21,586 nt of DNA, taken from the NCBI GenBank assembly GCA_905397405.1, contig CAJPVJ010000674.1:1-21586 (forward strand), in the 5' to 3' direction. The stretch is from Oppiella nova (lineage: Eukaryota; Arthropoda; Arachnida; Sarcoptiformes; Oppiidae). The position numbers were made by a program, and so were the translations under genes. Of the stretch, positions 1 through 8,525 are shown piece by piece. How positions within the stretch are numbered: position 1 is the stretch's first letter; each line of letters begins with the position of its first letter. Below the pieces are notes generated by a model. That model had not been told where the DNA came from, ran no database searches, and saw only the letters and a list, made by a program, of their open reading frames with translations.

Positions 1-887
1 ATGCAGGTCCTGACAAGTCCTTTTGATAAAACTTTTTACTCAAACTGACCTCTAGTCCGTTAAAGAGTGTTACTCCCGAAATAGCACATCACTGCCTTAC
101 AGATTAGGTAGTCTTTCGGGAACGACCGAATATAAGTGAGGCAACAAATCCAATGAATATTTTCATATTTTGAGTAAAAATCCAAAAGGTCATAACTATA
201 AAATCTTTTGTATGATATAGTGTTCTGTATGTGTAAGCAATTAAAATGTTAAGACCTTTTAGATTTTTACTAAAAATGTCAAATTATTCATTGCATTTTT
301 TCCATCACACATATATTTATAATTAAAAATATTTTTACAAAATGTGACACAAAAATATTCATTAAATGCTATGATTATTGTGAACTGTTTTTTATGTCAG
401 ATGATCCAGGTACTTACAATCAATTACATGTGCTCTACTCTGCTATAAAAGCATTTTAATATAATTTACATTGATTAAGTTTTTAATAACAAATAGTGTG
501 AAAAGTTTTTACAATCTAAAGTGTGATTGCTCATAACAGTTTGTTTAGCATATAGTTATGTAAACATTAACATTGCAATGTAATGATTATGTAAACCTAA
601 CCACAACTCTGACGTATTACTAAATAAACGCCTTATTATCACAAGTATATCAACTAAACGTTTACATAACGCCCGTCCATGCGTTTCAAAACATGTTTAT
701 AAATTATATTATAAAACATTTTTAATTATGTTTCATCGTAATTTTAAAATTAACAGTTAAAATATTATAAATAAACAGTTAATTAATATACAAAAGTTCT
801 CTGTGTAAATATAAAAGTATCCAGCTCAAAGTTACAAACAATTTAGAATAAATAGTTTTCAAAATTGACAATTTAATTTAGTGACTC
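1..887. other. AT-rich spacer upstream of the lipase gene
   Basis: I see no gene here: no long open frame, no tRNA- or rRNA-like stretch, and no simple satellite. The DNA is strongly AT-rich with many short A and T runs. The only structure noted is an 8-bp inverted repeat (tcccgaaa at 74-81 and tttcggga at 114-121), too short and too widely spaced to call. The promoter and perhaps a signal-peptide exon of the lipase gene should lie here, but I cannot place either with confidence. Confidence 0.6.
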
Positions 888-1034
888 ATGTTTAACAATA
901 TTGTCCAAGGTGGCTGCACAAAAATACCAGGTTGGCCCGATCCTAATCCCTGGCCTATACCAATACCTGGGCCAAGTGGGCCGCCACCACCACCACCATC
1001 GCCAAGTTATCCCACATGTAGGCCTACACCACAG
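888..1034 (+). other. Proline-rich first exon of the lipase-like gene
   Basis: This stretch encodes 49 residues, about 40 percent proline, including a run of six prolines, with two cysteines. It ends in a clean CAG/GTATGT donor in phase with exon 2. An in-frame TGA at 882-884 lies two codons before the ATG, which supports 888 as a start if no upstream exon joins. It lacks the hydrophobic core of a signal peptide, which is unusual for this secreted family. An alternative is that this is an internal exon entered at another acceptor and that the true start lies upstream. Confidence 0.5.
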
Positions 1035-2313
1035 GTATGTTTGCCAATGCCACCTTTTAGATTAACCATGCTAAAAATAAAATCAAATACAAGTTATAAA
1101 CAATTAGTTTTGTGTAATTATTGAATGCAGCAATAATTAGCATGCTAAATTATTGTATTTTACTTTATCCTAAATATATTAAAACAATTTGCTAATACTG
1201 AACTATAAATAAACATGCTAATTAATTGCAAAATGACCTACCTAATTCAAATAATTTATATTTTCACCAATATAGGTTGATATCCCATTTCCACCATGCA
1301 CCATATTCGGCAAACTACCTGACCCCTGGCCCATAAGCTCCATAAAACCGGCGCTATACATGCGAAACCGTGACATGCTCACCAAGATCAATTACACAGA
1401 CACTCCCACCTACATGGCCGACCTCTTGGAACTCCACTCTCTACTAACCGATCAAATCATATTCATATCGCCCGGGTTTTGATCGGACGTACGGGTCGAC
1501 TGGTTAAGCAAAATGCGAAAGCGCATACTAAAGCACCGGGATCACACCGTGGTAGCCGTATGCTGGGAAGGGGGCTCCAAAACGGGTCCACTTGACTACC
1601 CCCAGGCGGCGGCCAATGCCGTGGCTGTCGGCCAATGGTTGGGTCCGTATTTGGGCGAAATCAAGCGCCGGAAGGGCACCGGTGTCTACGTGTGGGGAGT
1701 CGGGCATAGTCTCGGCGCCCACCTTATGGGCTCCGCGGGACGGGAGTCGCGCAGTCGGGGTTACCCTATGGATAGGATCACGGGGTTAGACCCCGCAGGA
1801 CCGGGATTTCAGACGGAAAACACGGATAAACGTCTCGACCCTAACGACGCCGAGTTTGTGGACGTAATTCATACGGACGGCTACGGCTGTCCCTATTTCG
1901 GGACCCTGGTGCCATTGGGACAGGTCGATTTCTACCCTAATTGGGGCTATAATCAGACTCAGAATGCCATTTTGGGGAAGGTGACCAAGGTGCTGTTTGA
2001 ATCGAGAGAGTTTCAAGATCAATTTAGCAACGCCTTTAGTGGACAGGGAGGTACGAAGTACGTGGGGCTTACCGTTAATCATAGCCGGGCCATAGACTAC
2101 TTTATTTGGAGTATTAATCATCGGGGTAAGTTTAGCACCAATAGGGTGTTGGTGAGGGAACCCGGTGTTGAACAGCCTGTGCTGTTGAGTGAGCAAGTTC
2201 ATTGTTCGATGGAAATGGGTTACCATGCTAGTAAAAGCGCCAAGTGCCCGGAATGCACGAAATACCGGTGCTATTACTTGAAAACTAATGTGTTTAAGCC
2301 GTGGGTCGATTAA
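888..2313 (+). CDS. Pancreatic-type secreted lipase-like gene, two exons, interrupted by an in-frame TGA
   Basis: Exon 1 is 888-1034 (CAG followed by GTATGT), the intron is 1035-1275, and exon 2 is 1276-2313 after a TATAG acceptor. Both junctions are phase 0. The product would be about 394 residues, near the family norm. Alpha/beta-hydrolase lipase landmarks are present: GHSLGAH with the nucleophile Ser at about residue 194, TGLDPAGPGF with the acid Asp at about 221, VIHTDG, DFYPN, and VNHSRA with the His at about 318. By family this should hydrolyse lipid esters outside the cell, as triglyceride lipase or phospholipase A1; the short lid region after VIHTDG leans to the latter. Oddities: TGA at 1480-1482 in frame; SPGF where the family has HGF near the oxyanion hole; Val replacing the usual Cys before NH; a proline-rich exon 1; and no visible signal peptide, so a further 5' exon may exist. 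It could be a recent pseudogene or a sequence error. The open stretch 1513-2313 holds the whole catalytic core. Confidence 0.78.
1480..1482 (+). other. In-frame TGA within the lipase catalytic domain
   Basis: Reading exon 2 from 1276, the codons run CCC GGG TTT TGA TCG GAC. The lipase pattern continues without shift on both sides (IFISPGF, then SDVRVDWLSKM). No nearby donor and acceptor pair would remove just this codon. A single base change from GGA (Gly) or CGA (Arg) explains it most simply. The site is not a catalytic residue, so selenocysteine use is unlikely. Confidence 0.8.
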
Positions 2314-2354
2314 ATTTGTGCTAGCACTATTTTATTTTTATATGTAATAGGTGA

Positions 2355-2360
2355 ATTAAA
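2355..2360 (+). terminator. Poly(A) signal variant of the lipase gene
   Basis: ATTAAA lies 41 bp after the lipase stop codon, in AT-rich DNA. Assignment rests on motif and distance only. Confidence 0.35.
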
Positions 2361-2383
2361 AAGTTTGTAAAGTTTTATTGTAT

Positions 2384-2398
2384 GACGTTATTTATGTG
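2384..2398 (+). promoter_or_regulatory. Shared GACGTTATTT element upstream of zinc-finger member 1
   Basis: GACGTTATTTATGTG lies 132 bp before the member 1 ATG. Related sequences lie 110 to 146 bp before the start codons of members 2, 3, 4 and 5, the last on the other strand. The common core is GACGTTATTTRTG or a close variant. It may be a core-promoter or factor-binding site, or simply a remnant of the duplicated flank. Confidence 0.4.
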
Positions 2399-2515
2399 CA
2401 CATAATGTGTAAACAAATTAAAATTATTTGAAAAGTATTTTTCATATAAATTGTAGTTTTAATTGCATTTTAAGTGATATTTGTGTTTAAATTGCGGCTA
2501 AAATTAGTGCTGAAA

Positions 2516-3293
2516 ATGAGTGAAACTTTTGTGGATTTGTCTCATTTTAGTCGCGAAGACTTGCATTCAATGGTAAACCTATTGAAACGTGAAATCAATT
2601 GTTTGTCAACAGATTTATCGCGAAATGATTTACTGCTAAATAAATGCGGAAAATATTTAACAGATTTACTGAATGTTAGAGAAATTAATTGTCAATTAAC
2701 TCAATAAATACTGGATTTGTTTGATTTGAATGCAAGTAAACAGTATGTCGTTTGTGGCGATCAACCATTTAATTGCGAAAAGCCTTTACAACACATATCA
2801 CAAGATTTACCACAAATTGGTTGCCATCGAAGGAGTGGTAAACAGAAGAGACAAAAGACCAGTGATTGTGAAGACATTAATACAAGAGTTGGACACCAAT
2901 TGAGTGCTAAAGAAGTGGTGATTAAATCGGAAGTCAGTAATGAACTGCGGCAAAACCCTCTGCAACGTACCGACCCTTCGCGAGCACCGGGCGACTCACG
3001 CGAGGCTACGATTCATCTGCGATCACCCGAACTGTTCCAAACACTTCTCAAACCCGAGGCTATTACGTAACCACACGAAGTCCGGTAATCACGTGCGGGG
3101 AGAGCCCTACTGGTGCCGACTCATGGGATGCCATTACAGGACGCCATCGAAAAAGGATTTCGTAAACCATGTGTTGGACAGACATCCGATGGATGAGCCG
3201 AGACTTCAACCCCAGAGGGGAGGGTATGTCTGCGAGTGGATCGGCTGTCGGCAGACGTGTATCGATAAGACTAGTCTTATATCGCATATATAA
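2516..3293 (+). pseudogene. Zinc-finger family member 1, broken copy
   Basis: The family N-terminal module starts at ATG 2516 and runs to 2704 (MSETFVDLSHFSREDL, then NCLSTDLSRNDLLLNKC). A TAA at 2705-2707 replaces a Gln codon found in members 2 and 4. The same frame then continues through a recognisable linker segment (LPQIGCHRRSG) to about 2938. There a deletion has fused the linker to the middle of the first finger in another frame (2940-3293), removing the acidic linker and that finger's first Cys. Three further finger units follow (CDHPNC, CRLMGC, CEWIGC), the last incomplete, and a TAA ends them at 3291-3293. A short stretch around 3305-3320 resembles a later finger of member 2 and suggests a second deletion. 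The intact relatives downstream have 13 or more fingers, so this copy cannot make a normal product. A short N-terminal-module peptide of 63 residues could still be translated. Confidence 0.85.
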
Positions 3294-3411
3294 AGGGCCA
3301 CTATTTCGGTGCCAAACGTTTGCGGATATCATAAGAGGTTTAGTATTAATTTTGTTTGAGTTTTATTTTGTGTTAATTAAATAATTTTGTAAACTATTCG
3401 CGATTTGTATG

Positions 3412-3417
3412 AATAAA
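3412..3417 (+). terminator. AATAAA downstream of zinc-finger member 1
   Basis: AATAAA lies about 120 bp after the last stop of member 1, with a second at 3423-3428. They directly precede the shared upstream block of member 2. Confidence 0.35.
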
Positions 3418-3439
3418 CTTTAAATAAAATGTTTTTCGT

Positions 3440-3454
3440 GACGTTATTTGTATC
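3440..3454 (+). promoter_or_regulatory. Shared GACGTTATTT element upstream of zinc-finger member 2
   Basis: GACGTTATTTGTATC lies 110 bp before ATG 3550. It is preceded by a GTTTTTC string that also precedes the equivalent site in members 3 and 4, and followed by ATGTGTAAACAA, also seen after the member 1 element. Confidence 0.4.
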
Positions 3455-3549
3455 CATAAAATGTGTAAACAATTGAGAAGTTGTTTGTGAAATGAATTGT
3501 TGTTTTGATTGCATTTTAAACGTAAATACAATCAATAAATGCGCTCAAA

Positions 3550-5574
3550 ATGAGTGAAACTTTTGCGGATTTATCGCAATTAAGTCGCGAAGAGTTGTAT
3601 TCATTAGTGAATGCATTGAAACGTCAAATCAATTGTTTGTCAACAGATTTATTGAGATATGAATTGATTTCAAAGAAATGCCGAAAATATTTAAAAGATT
3701 TACTGAATGTTAGAGAAATTAATAGACAATCGACTCAACAGTTACTCAATTATATTGAGTTGTGTTGTAATAAGTCTTCCGTTTCTATCAACCAATCAAT
3801 TGATTATCAAAAGGCTTACAAATACTTATCCAAAGGTTTGCCACAATTTGATTGCCAGCGAAGAAGTGGTGATAATAATGACGACAATGACATGAATGAA
3901 GATAAAAGCAATTCAATGACAAAAACAAATGAATTGAATGCCGAAGAAGTGGTCGAAGGAAGCGAATCCAATGGCAATGAATGCGATGTCAGCCACGAAT
4001 CAGACGACGAGATAATCGATGAAAACAACGAAGAGTTAACTGAAAGTCAAGACTCGAGAGGAAGTGATAATACTTTGAGTGAATCTAAGGCTACGGAAAA
4101 GGTGTCCAAAAAGTCTAGCGTTTGTGTCAACCAATCAAACGCTACTCCAAAGGGAACGGGAGGACAGTATGGATCTGTTAGAAAGCGCTGTCGTAAACAA
4201 CAGTTCTCACTCTTGACTCAATTAGATGACCACAAACTCAGTCATAGCTATGAAACGGACGGCAAATATGTTTGCGATTACAAAGAGTGCGGCAAATCAT
4301 TTGACGCCGAACTCAGTCTTGAGAAACACCGCCTATCGGTCCACAAGTCATGTCGAGTTTCTGGCGTTAAACGCCTTTTCTGCGATCACCCGAACTGTTC
4401 CCAACACTTCGCGAACAACAGTTCGCTATCGCTTCACAAGAAGTTCGGTCATCACGTGTTGGGACAGCCCTTCCGGTGCGGACACAAAGGATGCGATTAC
4501 ACGACGCCATCGAAAGAGGTGTTTGTGAAACACTTGACAGACATTCATGAGATAATAGTCCCGAAGCCTAATAGTGGACGATATGTCTGCGATTGGGTTG
4601 ACTGCGGGACGAAGTTTACGACAAAAGAGGGCCTCAATAGACACAAAGAGCGCCACAACTCCACTGCGAGCTACCGGTGCGATTGGGAGGGCTGTTCGGC
4701 TGTGTCTAAAACCGCGCGCGATCTCAATTCACATAAAAAGATGGTGCACGACACGACCTACCGATGCGATTGGGACGGGTGTGAGTTCGCGACGGGTTTG
4801 CCCGGGTATCTCAGATCACATCAAATAACGCATTCTAAGGAAAGCTTTTTAAAGTGTGGTATCAATGGGTGCACACAATCTTCGAGGTCTAAGACTAATC
4901 TAACGAAACATCAGTTGGGAGGACATCCCGACGCCTTTCCGGACACACCGTGGATGGAGTGCTCGCACACTGGCTGTCAGTATAGGGCTAAACACAAGAC
5001 ACTTATGAATAACCACGAGTTGGTCCACACGAAGCCTATTGCGTGCGACGAATGCGGACTTAACTTTCAGTCCAAATCAAGCCTTCGACAGCACCTCCCA
5101 ACACACGACCATTCCCTTAGACACCGGTGCCAATGGCCCGGATGCGACCAAACGTTTGCCAGTGAAAGGAATCTGAAAAAACATGTGAATCTTCACACAC
5201 AGGAAATCATATACGAGTGTCAATGGCCGGGGTGTGAGCAGTCGTTTTTCGATAGAAGTAGTTTGAGTTCACATATGAATAAACACACGCGAAAGACGGT
5301 CTACCGGTGCCAATGGCCCGCCTGTGAGAAGGAGTTTGTGTGGAAGAGTTGTCTCAGGGATCACGAGAAGAGACACAGAGGTATACCTATAGGTAAGTAT
5401 AGGTGTCGGTGGACTGACTGTCACTTCAGGTGTCAATTGGAAACTACTCTTAAGAAACATGTCTTAAGCACTCATGGGATGGTAGCCGACGACCAGTGCT
5501 CTGAAGTCGTGTCCAAACGTAAGACAAATGAATGTAATCTTATGGACAGACGTGTGAAGAGACCGAAGGAGTGA
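3550..5574 (+). CDS. Zinc-finger family member 2, single exon, 674 residues
   Basis: This is an intact single-exon gene. Residues 1-60 are the helical N-terminal module (SREELYSLVNALKRQ; KCRKYLKDLL). Residues about 110-190 are an acidic, Ser/Asn-rich linker (ESDDEIIDENNEE). Thirteen C2H2 fingers follow from residue 241 to about 643, most with four residues between the cysteines; several are C-x-W-x2-C as in GLI/ZIC. A fourteenth, just upstream (around residues 207-232), has lost its first Cys and is degenerate; the matching finger of member 4 is intact. The last 20 residues are a basic tail (SKRKTNEC, RRVKRPK) shared with members 3 and 4, likely a nuclear localisation signal. It should be a nuclear sequence-specific DNA-binding protein. 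Whether it represses or activates cannot be read here. ATG 3550 is chosen because the family alignment starts exactly there. Confidence 0.93.
   Translation: MSETFADLSQLSREELYSLVNALKRQINCLSTDLLRYELISKKCRKYLKDLLNVREINRQSTQQLLNYIELCCNKSSVSINQSIDYQKAYKYLSKGLPQFDCQRRSGDNNDDNDMNEDKSNSMTKTNELNAEEVVEGSESNGNECDVSHESDDEIIDENNEELTESQDSRGSDNTLSESKATEKVSKKSSVCVNQSNATPKGTGGQYGSVRKRCRKQQFSLLTQLDDHKLSHSYETDGKYVCDYKECGKSFDAELSLEKHRLSVHKSCRVSGVKRLFCDHPNCSQHFANNSSLSLHKKFGHHVLGQPFRCGHKGCDYTTPSKEVFVKHLTDIHEIIVPKPNSGRYVCDWVDCGTKFTTKEGLNRHKERHNSTASYRCDWEGCSAVSKTARDLNSHKKMVHDTTYRCDWDGCEFATGLPGYLRSHQITHSKESFLKCGINGCTQSSRSKTNLTKHQLGGHPDAFPDTPWMECSHTGCQYRAKHKTLMNNHELVHTKPIACDECGLNFQSKSSLRQHLPTHDHSLRHRCQWPGCDQTFASERNLKKHVNLHTQEIIYECQWPGCEQSFFDRSSLSSHMNKHTRKTVYRCQWPACEKEFVWKSCLRDHEKRHRGIPIGKYRCRWTDCHFRCQLETTLKKHVLSTHGMVADDQCSEVVSKRKTNECNLMDRRVKRPKE
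3589..3651 (+). repeat. 63-bp invariant block of the N-terminal module, member 2
   Basis: The block encodes EELYSLVNALKRQ through STDL. It is identical at all 63 bases to 5848-5910, 8565-8627 and, on the minus strand, 19826-19888. Flanking coding sequence differs between the genes. Confidence 0.9.
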
Positions 5575-5635
5575 TTGGTTTATGAAATGTCTTATAATTA
5601 TGTTTTAATTAATGTTTGATTTGATAAACATTTTG

Positions 5636-5641
5636 AATAAA
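5636..5641 (+). terminator. Poly(A) signal of zinc-finger member 2
   Basis: AATAAA starts 62 bp after the stop codon and directly abuts the conserved upstream block of member 3 (AAGTTTTTCC). Confidence 0.5.
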
Positions 5642-5662
5642 AGTTTTTCCGATATTTTTGTA

Positions 5663-5679
5663 GACGTATTGTATGAATG
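5663..5679 (+). promoter_or_regulatory. Shared GACGT element upstream of zinc-finger member 3
   Basis: GACGTATTGTATGAATG lies 146 bp before ATG 5809. The preceding AAGTTTTTC and ATATTTTT strings match those before the member 4 site in order and spacing. Confidence 0.4.
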
Positions 5680-5808
5680 AAAGCGTGAATTGACTTCTCA
5701 TTAGATTTGTGTTTGTGTTTTGATTTCAGTTTCATTTGAATTGTGTTTAAAGTTGAGGTTATTTTTGCCATAAATTGGGTTTTAATTGCAATTAAATTAG
5801 TGCTCAAA

Positions 5809-7989
5809 ATGAGTGAATCGTATGAATCGTTGTCTCATTTAAGTCGTGAAGAGTTGTATTCATTAGTGAATGCATTGAAACGTCAAATCAATTGTTTGTC
5901 AACAGATTTATCGCAAAATGACTTATTGTTAAACAAATGTCACAAATGTTTAACACATTTATTGAATACAAAACAAATAGATTTGCATTTAATCCGAGAA
6001 TTAGTGGATTTGATTGCATTGTATGGCAAACAGTCTGTCGTTTGTATCACACAATCAAATGATAACGAAAACGCTTTCAAATACTTATCACAAGTTTTGC
6101 CACCAATTGGTTGCCATCGAAGAAGTGGTGATAATAATGAAGACAATAATGACACAAATGAAGAGGAAAGCGATTTAACGACAAAAACAAATGAATTGAA
6201 TGTCGAAAAGGATTACGAAGACAGCGGATCCAAAGATAATGAAAGCGATGACACGATTGAGAGACAAGACTCGAGAAGAAGTGATCCAAAAACTAAATCA
6301 ATTGAATTGAGTGCTGAAGAAGTGGTCGAAGACAGCGAATCCAATGGCTGTGAATATATCGATGAAAGCCATGAATCAGACGATGAGATAAGCGATGAAA
6401 ATGAAGACACGAATGAAAAACGGATCACAAGAAGAAGAGCTAAGACTTTAGCCAAACGTTTGAATCCAAGAAACGCTAAGAAAAGTGAACCGAAAGGAAA
6501 GGGAGGAAAGGATTATGTGTGTGACTACAAGGGGTGCGGCAAACGCTACAATCATGTCCAGGGGCTGTGTCTACACAAACGGCTCAAACACGGAACGACA
6601 GCAACACCTGTAGGACAGTATGTCTGTGATTACAAGGACTGTGGCAAACGGTTTAGACTTTTGTGGACATTTAATTCACATAAACAACAGCACAGCATTG
6701 TGTTGGCCTACCGGTGCAATTGGGAGGGCTGTTCCCAGGCGTACAGCACTGCAAAAGCGCTTAGGCGTCATAAAGTCGTGAACCAACATGAGCTGCAACC
6801 GGAGCACCGGTATGTGTGCGTACAGAATGGCTGTAATCACCGGTTCAATGAGTGGGCGGACTTCGAGGCCCACAAAAGGACACACATCGACACAACTGTT
6901 GGGAGATCTATGCGTACATACAATACGGATCTTGAAGGGACTGGTAGTCAGCTAACGGTAGAGCAGGCGCTCGAGCGGGGACTGTATGTCTGCGATTGGA
7001 TGGACTGCCATAAGATGTTTACGCATAAGAAATATCTCAAAGAGCATAAGGAATGCCATCCGTTGACGCCATCACATGACACAAACTCGGCGGACATGAG
7101 CTACCGGTGCGATTGGGAGGGCTGTTCGCTCGGGTTCAAAGACGCACACAATCTCAACACACATGTAACGCGAGTTCACTCGACGACCTACCGGTGCGAT
7201 TGGGAGGGCTGTTCGCATGTGTTTAAAGACGCACACAATCTCAACACACATACAATGCAAATTCATGGCACGACCTACCGGTGCGATTGGGACGAGTGTG
7301 CGTTCACTACGGGTTTGCTGTCGTATTTCAATAGACATCGGGGGAAGCACTCGAAGGACAGGCGCTTAATGTGTTGGATCAGTGACTGCAAGAAATCATT
7401 TATTTGTGCCAATCATTTAACACGACATCAGTTGAGACGACATCCCGACGCCTTACCGGACAGACAGTGGATGGAGTGCTCGCATACGTGCTGTCAGTAT
7501 AGGACTAAAGATAAGGAACGGATGGATAGGCATGAGTTGGACCACAAGAAGCCGTGTGTATGCGCTGAATGCGGACATTCCTTTGCCACAGACTTTTTGT
7601 TACGACAGCACCGGACTAAACACGACCCATCCCTTAGACTCCGGTGCCTATGGCCCGGATGTGACCAAACGTTTGGTACTAAGGGAGGTATGGAGACTCA
7701 TGTGAATACTATACATACGCGAGAGACTGTCTACCCGTGCCATTGGCCCGGATGTGAGAAGTCATTCACACAGAAAGGTAATCGCAATTATCACGAGAAG
7801 AGACACAGAGGTATACCTGTCGGTAGGTTTGGTTGTCATTGGCCTGACTGTGAGTACCGGTGCTTCAAAGAGGACACTCTTGAGAGACATATCTTAAACA
7901 CTCATCAGAATGGGTCTGAAGTCGTGTCCAAACGTATGACAAATGAATGCAATCTTATGGACAGACGTGCGAAGAGACTGAAGGAGTGA
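5809..7989 (+). CDS. Zinc-finger family member 3, single exon, 726 residues
   Basis: This is an intact single-exon gene. ATG 5809 is preferred because it opens the conserved MSESYESLSHLSREEL; an in-frame ATG at 5743 would add 22 residues that match nothing in the family. Residues 1-60 form the N-terminal module, about 105-200 an acidic linker, and 204-234 a basic stretch (KRITRRRAKTLAKR) that looks like a nuclear localisation signal. Fourteen fingers start at about 236. A spacer of roughly 35 residues between fingers 4 and 5 divides the array into two blocks. Fingers 6 and 7 are near copies made by an 87-bp tandem duplication. Fingers 9 to 14 follow the six-finger order seen in every member (HPDALPD spacer, ECSHT finger, short C-x2-C finger, CxWPGC pair, final finger). 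The C-terminal basic tail is shared with members 2 and 4. Likely a nuclear DNA-binding regulator. Confidence 0.92.
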   Translation: MSESYESLSHLSREELYSLVNALKRQINCLSTDLSQNDLLLNKCHKCLTHLLNTKQIDLHLIRELVDLIALYGKQSVVCITQSNDNENAFKYLSQVLPPIGCHRRSGDNNEDNNDTNEEESDLTTKTNELNVEKDYEDSGSKDNESDDTIERQDSRRSDPKTKSIELSAEEVVEDSESNGCEYIDESHESDDEISDENEDTNEKRITRRRAKTLAKRLNPRNAKKSEPKGKGGKDYVCDYKGCGKRYNHVQGLCLHKRLKHGTTATPVGQYVCDYKDCGKRFRLLWTFNSHKQQHSIVLAYRCNWEGCSQAYSTAKALRRHKVVNQHELQPEHRYVCVQNGCNHRFNEWADFEAHKRTHIDTTVGRSMRTYNTDLEGTGSQLTVEQALERGLYVCDWMDCHKMFTHKKYLKEHKECHPLTPSHDTNSADMSYRCDWEGCSLGFKDAHNLNTHVTRVHSTTYRCDWEGCSHVFKDAHNLNTHTMQIHGTTYRCDWDECAFTTGLLSYFNRHRGKHSKDRRLMCWISDCKKSFICANHLTRHQLRRHPDALPDRQWMECSHTCCQYRTKDKERMDRHELDHKKPCVCAECGHSFATDFLLRQHRTKHDPSLRLRCLWPGCDQTFGTKGGMETHVNTIHTRETVYPCHWPGCEKSFTQKGNRNYHEKRHRGIPVGRFGCHWPDCEYRCFKEDTLERHILNTHQNGSEVVSKRMTNECNLMDRRAKRLKE
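5848..5910 (+). repeat. 63-bp invariant block of the N-terminal module, member 3
   Basis: Identical at every base to 3589-3651, 8565-8627 and the minus-strand copy at 19826-19888. The Arg codon immediately before it is CGT here and CGC in members 2 and 4, so identity is broken just outside the block. Confidence 0.9.
7101..7274 (+). repeat. 87-bp tandem duplication of one finger in member 3
   Basis: Two consecutive 87-bp units, starting at 7101 and 7188, encode two fingers with the same recognition helix (KDAHNLNT). They share long exact runs of DNA and differ mainly in the residues just after the second Cys and in the linker. The next finger at 7275 starts in the same register but differs in its helix. 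Confidence 0.85.
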
Positions 7990-8525
7990 TTGGTTTATGA
8001 AATTGTGATATAAATAGCATTCAATACTTTTGTATTTAATAAATATATTTAAATAATTTGTTTAATAAATAAAAATAGTTTATTTGCTCATTAATATAAC
8101 TTACCGTTAATTTGATTAAATAGTCTTAAAAAATAAAAATTGACAAAAGTTTTTGTTATTATTGCTATTGAACTACAGTATGCTAAATGCAGTGACTTTT
8201 ATACAGTATTCTAGGTCTGAGTTACAATAATGATAGATCTTTAGGTTTACATAAAAGTATAACTTATAAAATAATTCTAAATACTTATTATATACTTGTA
8301 CTGAATTTATCTAAATTTCCGATTAAATTATCGATAATTGAAATTAAATGCTTTTTACAAAAGTTTTTCTCATATTTTTAAAGACGTTTTATATGTAAAT
8401 GAATTGACTTTTCATTTGTTTATGTTTTGCATTGAAATGTGATTTTCAGTTCAATTCAAAGTTTCGGTGTTTTTGTCAATAAATTGTGTTTTAATTGCAA
8501 TTAAATGAGTGTTTGTTTGCGAGAA
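7990..8525 (+). other. Spacer between zinc-finger members 3 and 4
   Basis: The first 20 bp or so still match the 3' flanks of members 2 and 4 (tgattggtttatgaaat). An AATAAA lies at 8038-8043. About 8060-8340 is AT-rich DNA with no open frame and no match to the other intergenic stretches. From about 8355 the sequence again matches the upstream flank of member 3 (AAAAGTTTTTC, ATATTTTT, GACGTTTT, ATTGACTTTTCATT, TTTTAATTGCAATTAAA). I see no gene in it. Confidence 0.6.
8383..8396 (+). promoter_or_regulatory. Shared GACGTT element upstream of zinc-finger member 4
   Basis: GACGTTTTATATGT lies 143 bp before ATG 8526, in the same order relative to AAGTTTTTC and ATATTTTT as in member 3. Confidence 0.4.

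Noticed and set aside
74-121. 8-bp inverted repeat as a hairpin or operator
   Set aside because: The arms are short and separated by 32 bp; this is expected by chance at this scale.
371-410. Short ATG frame ending in CAG/GTACTT as a signal-peptide exon for the lipase
   Set aside because: It would encode only 13 residues, and a phase 0 join to the acceptor before 888 would run straight into TGA at 882-884.
1480-1482. TGA as a selenocysteine codon
   Set aside because: Lipases of this family do not use selenocysteine, the position is not catalytic, and I see no obvious SECIS-like hairpin in the 3' flank, though I could not fold it.
5743-5808. Upstream ATG extension of member 3
   Set aside because: The 22 added residues match no other member and coincide with the conserved 5' flank block, so they are probably untranslated.
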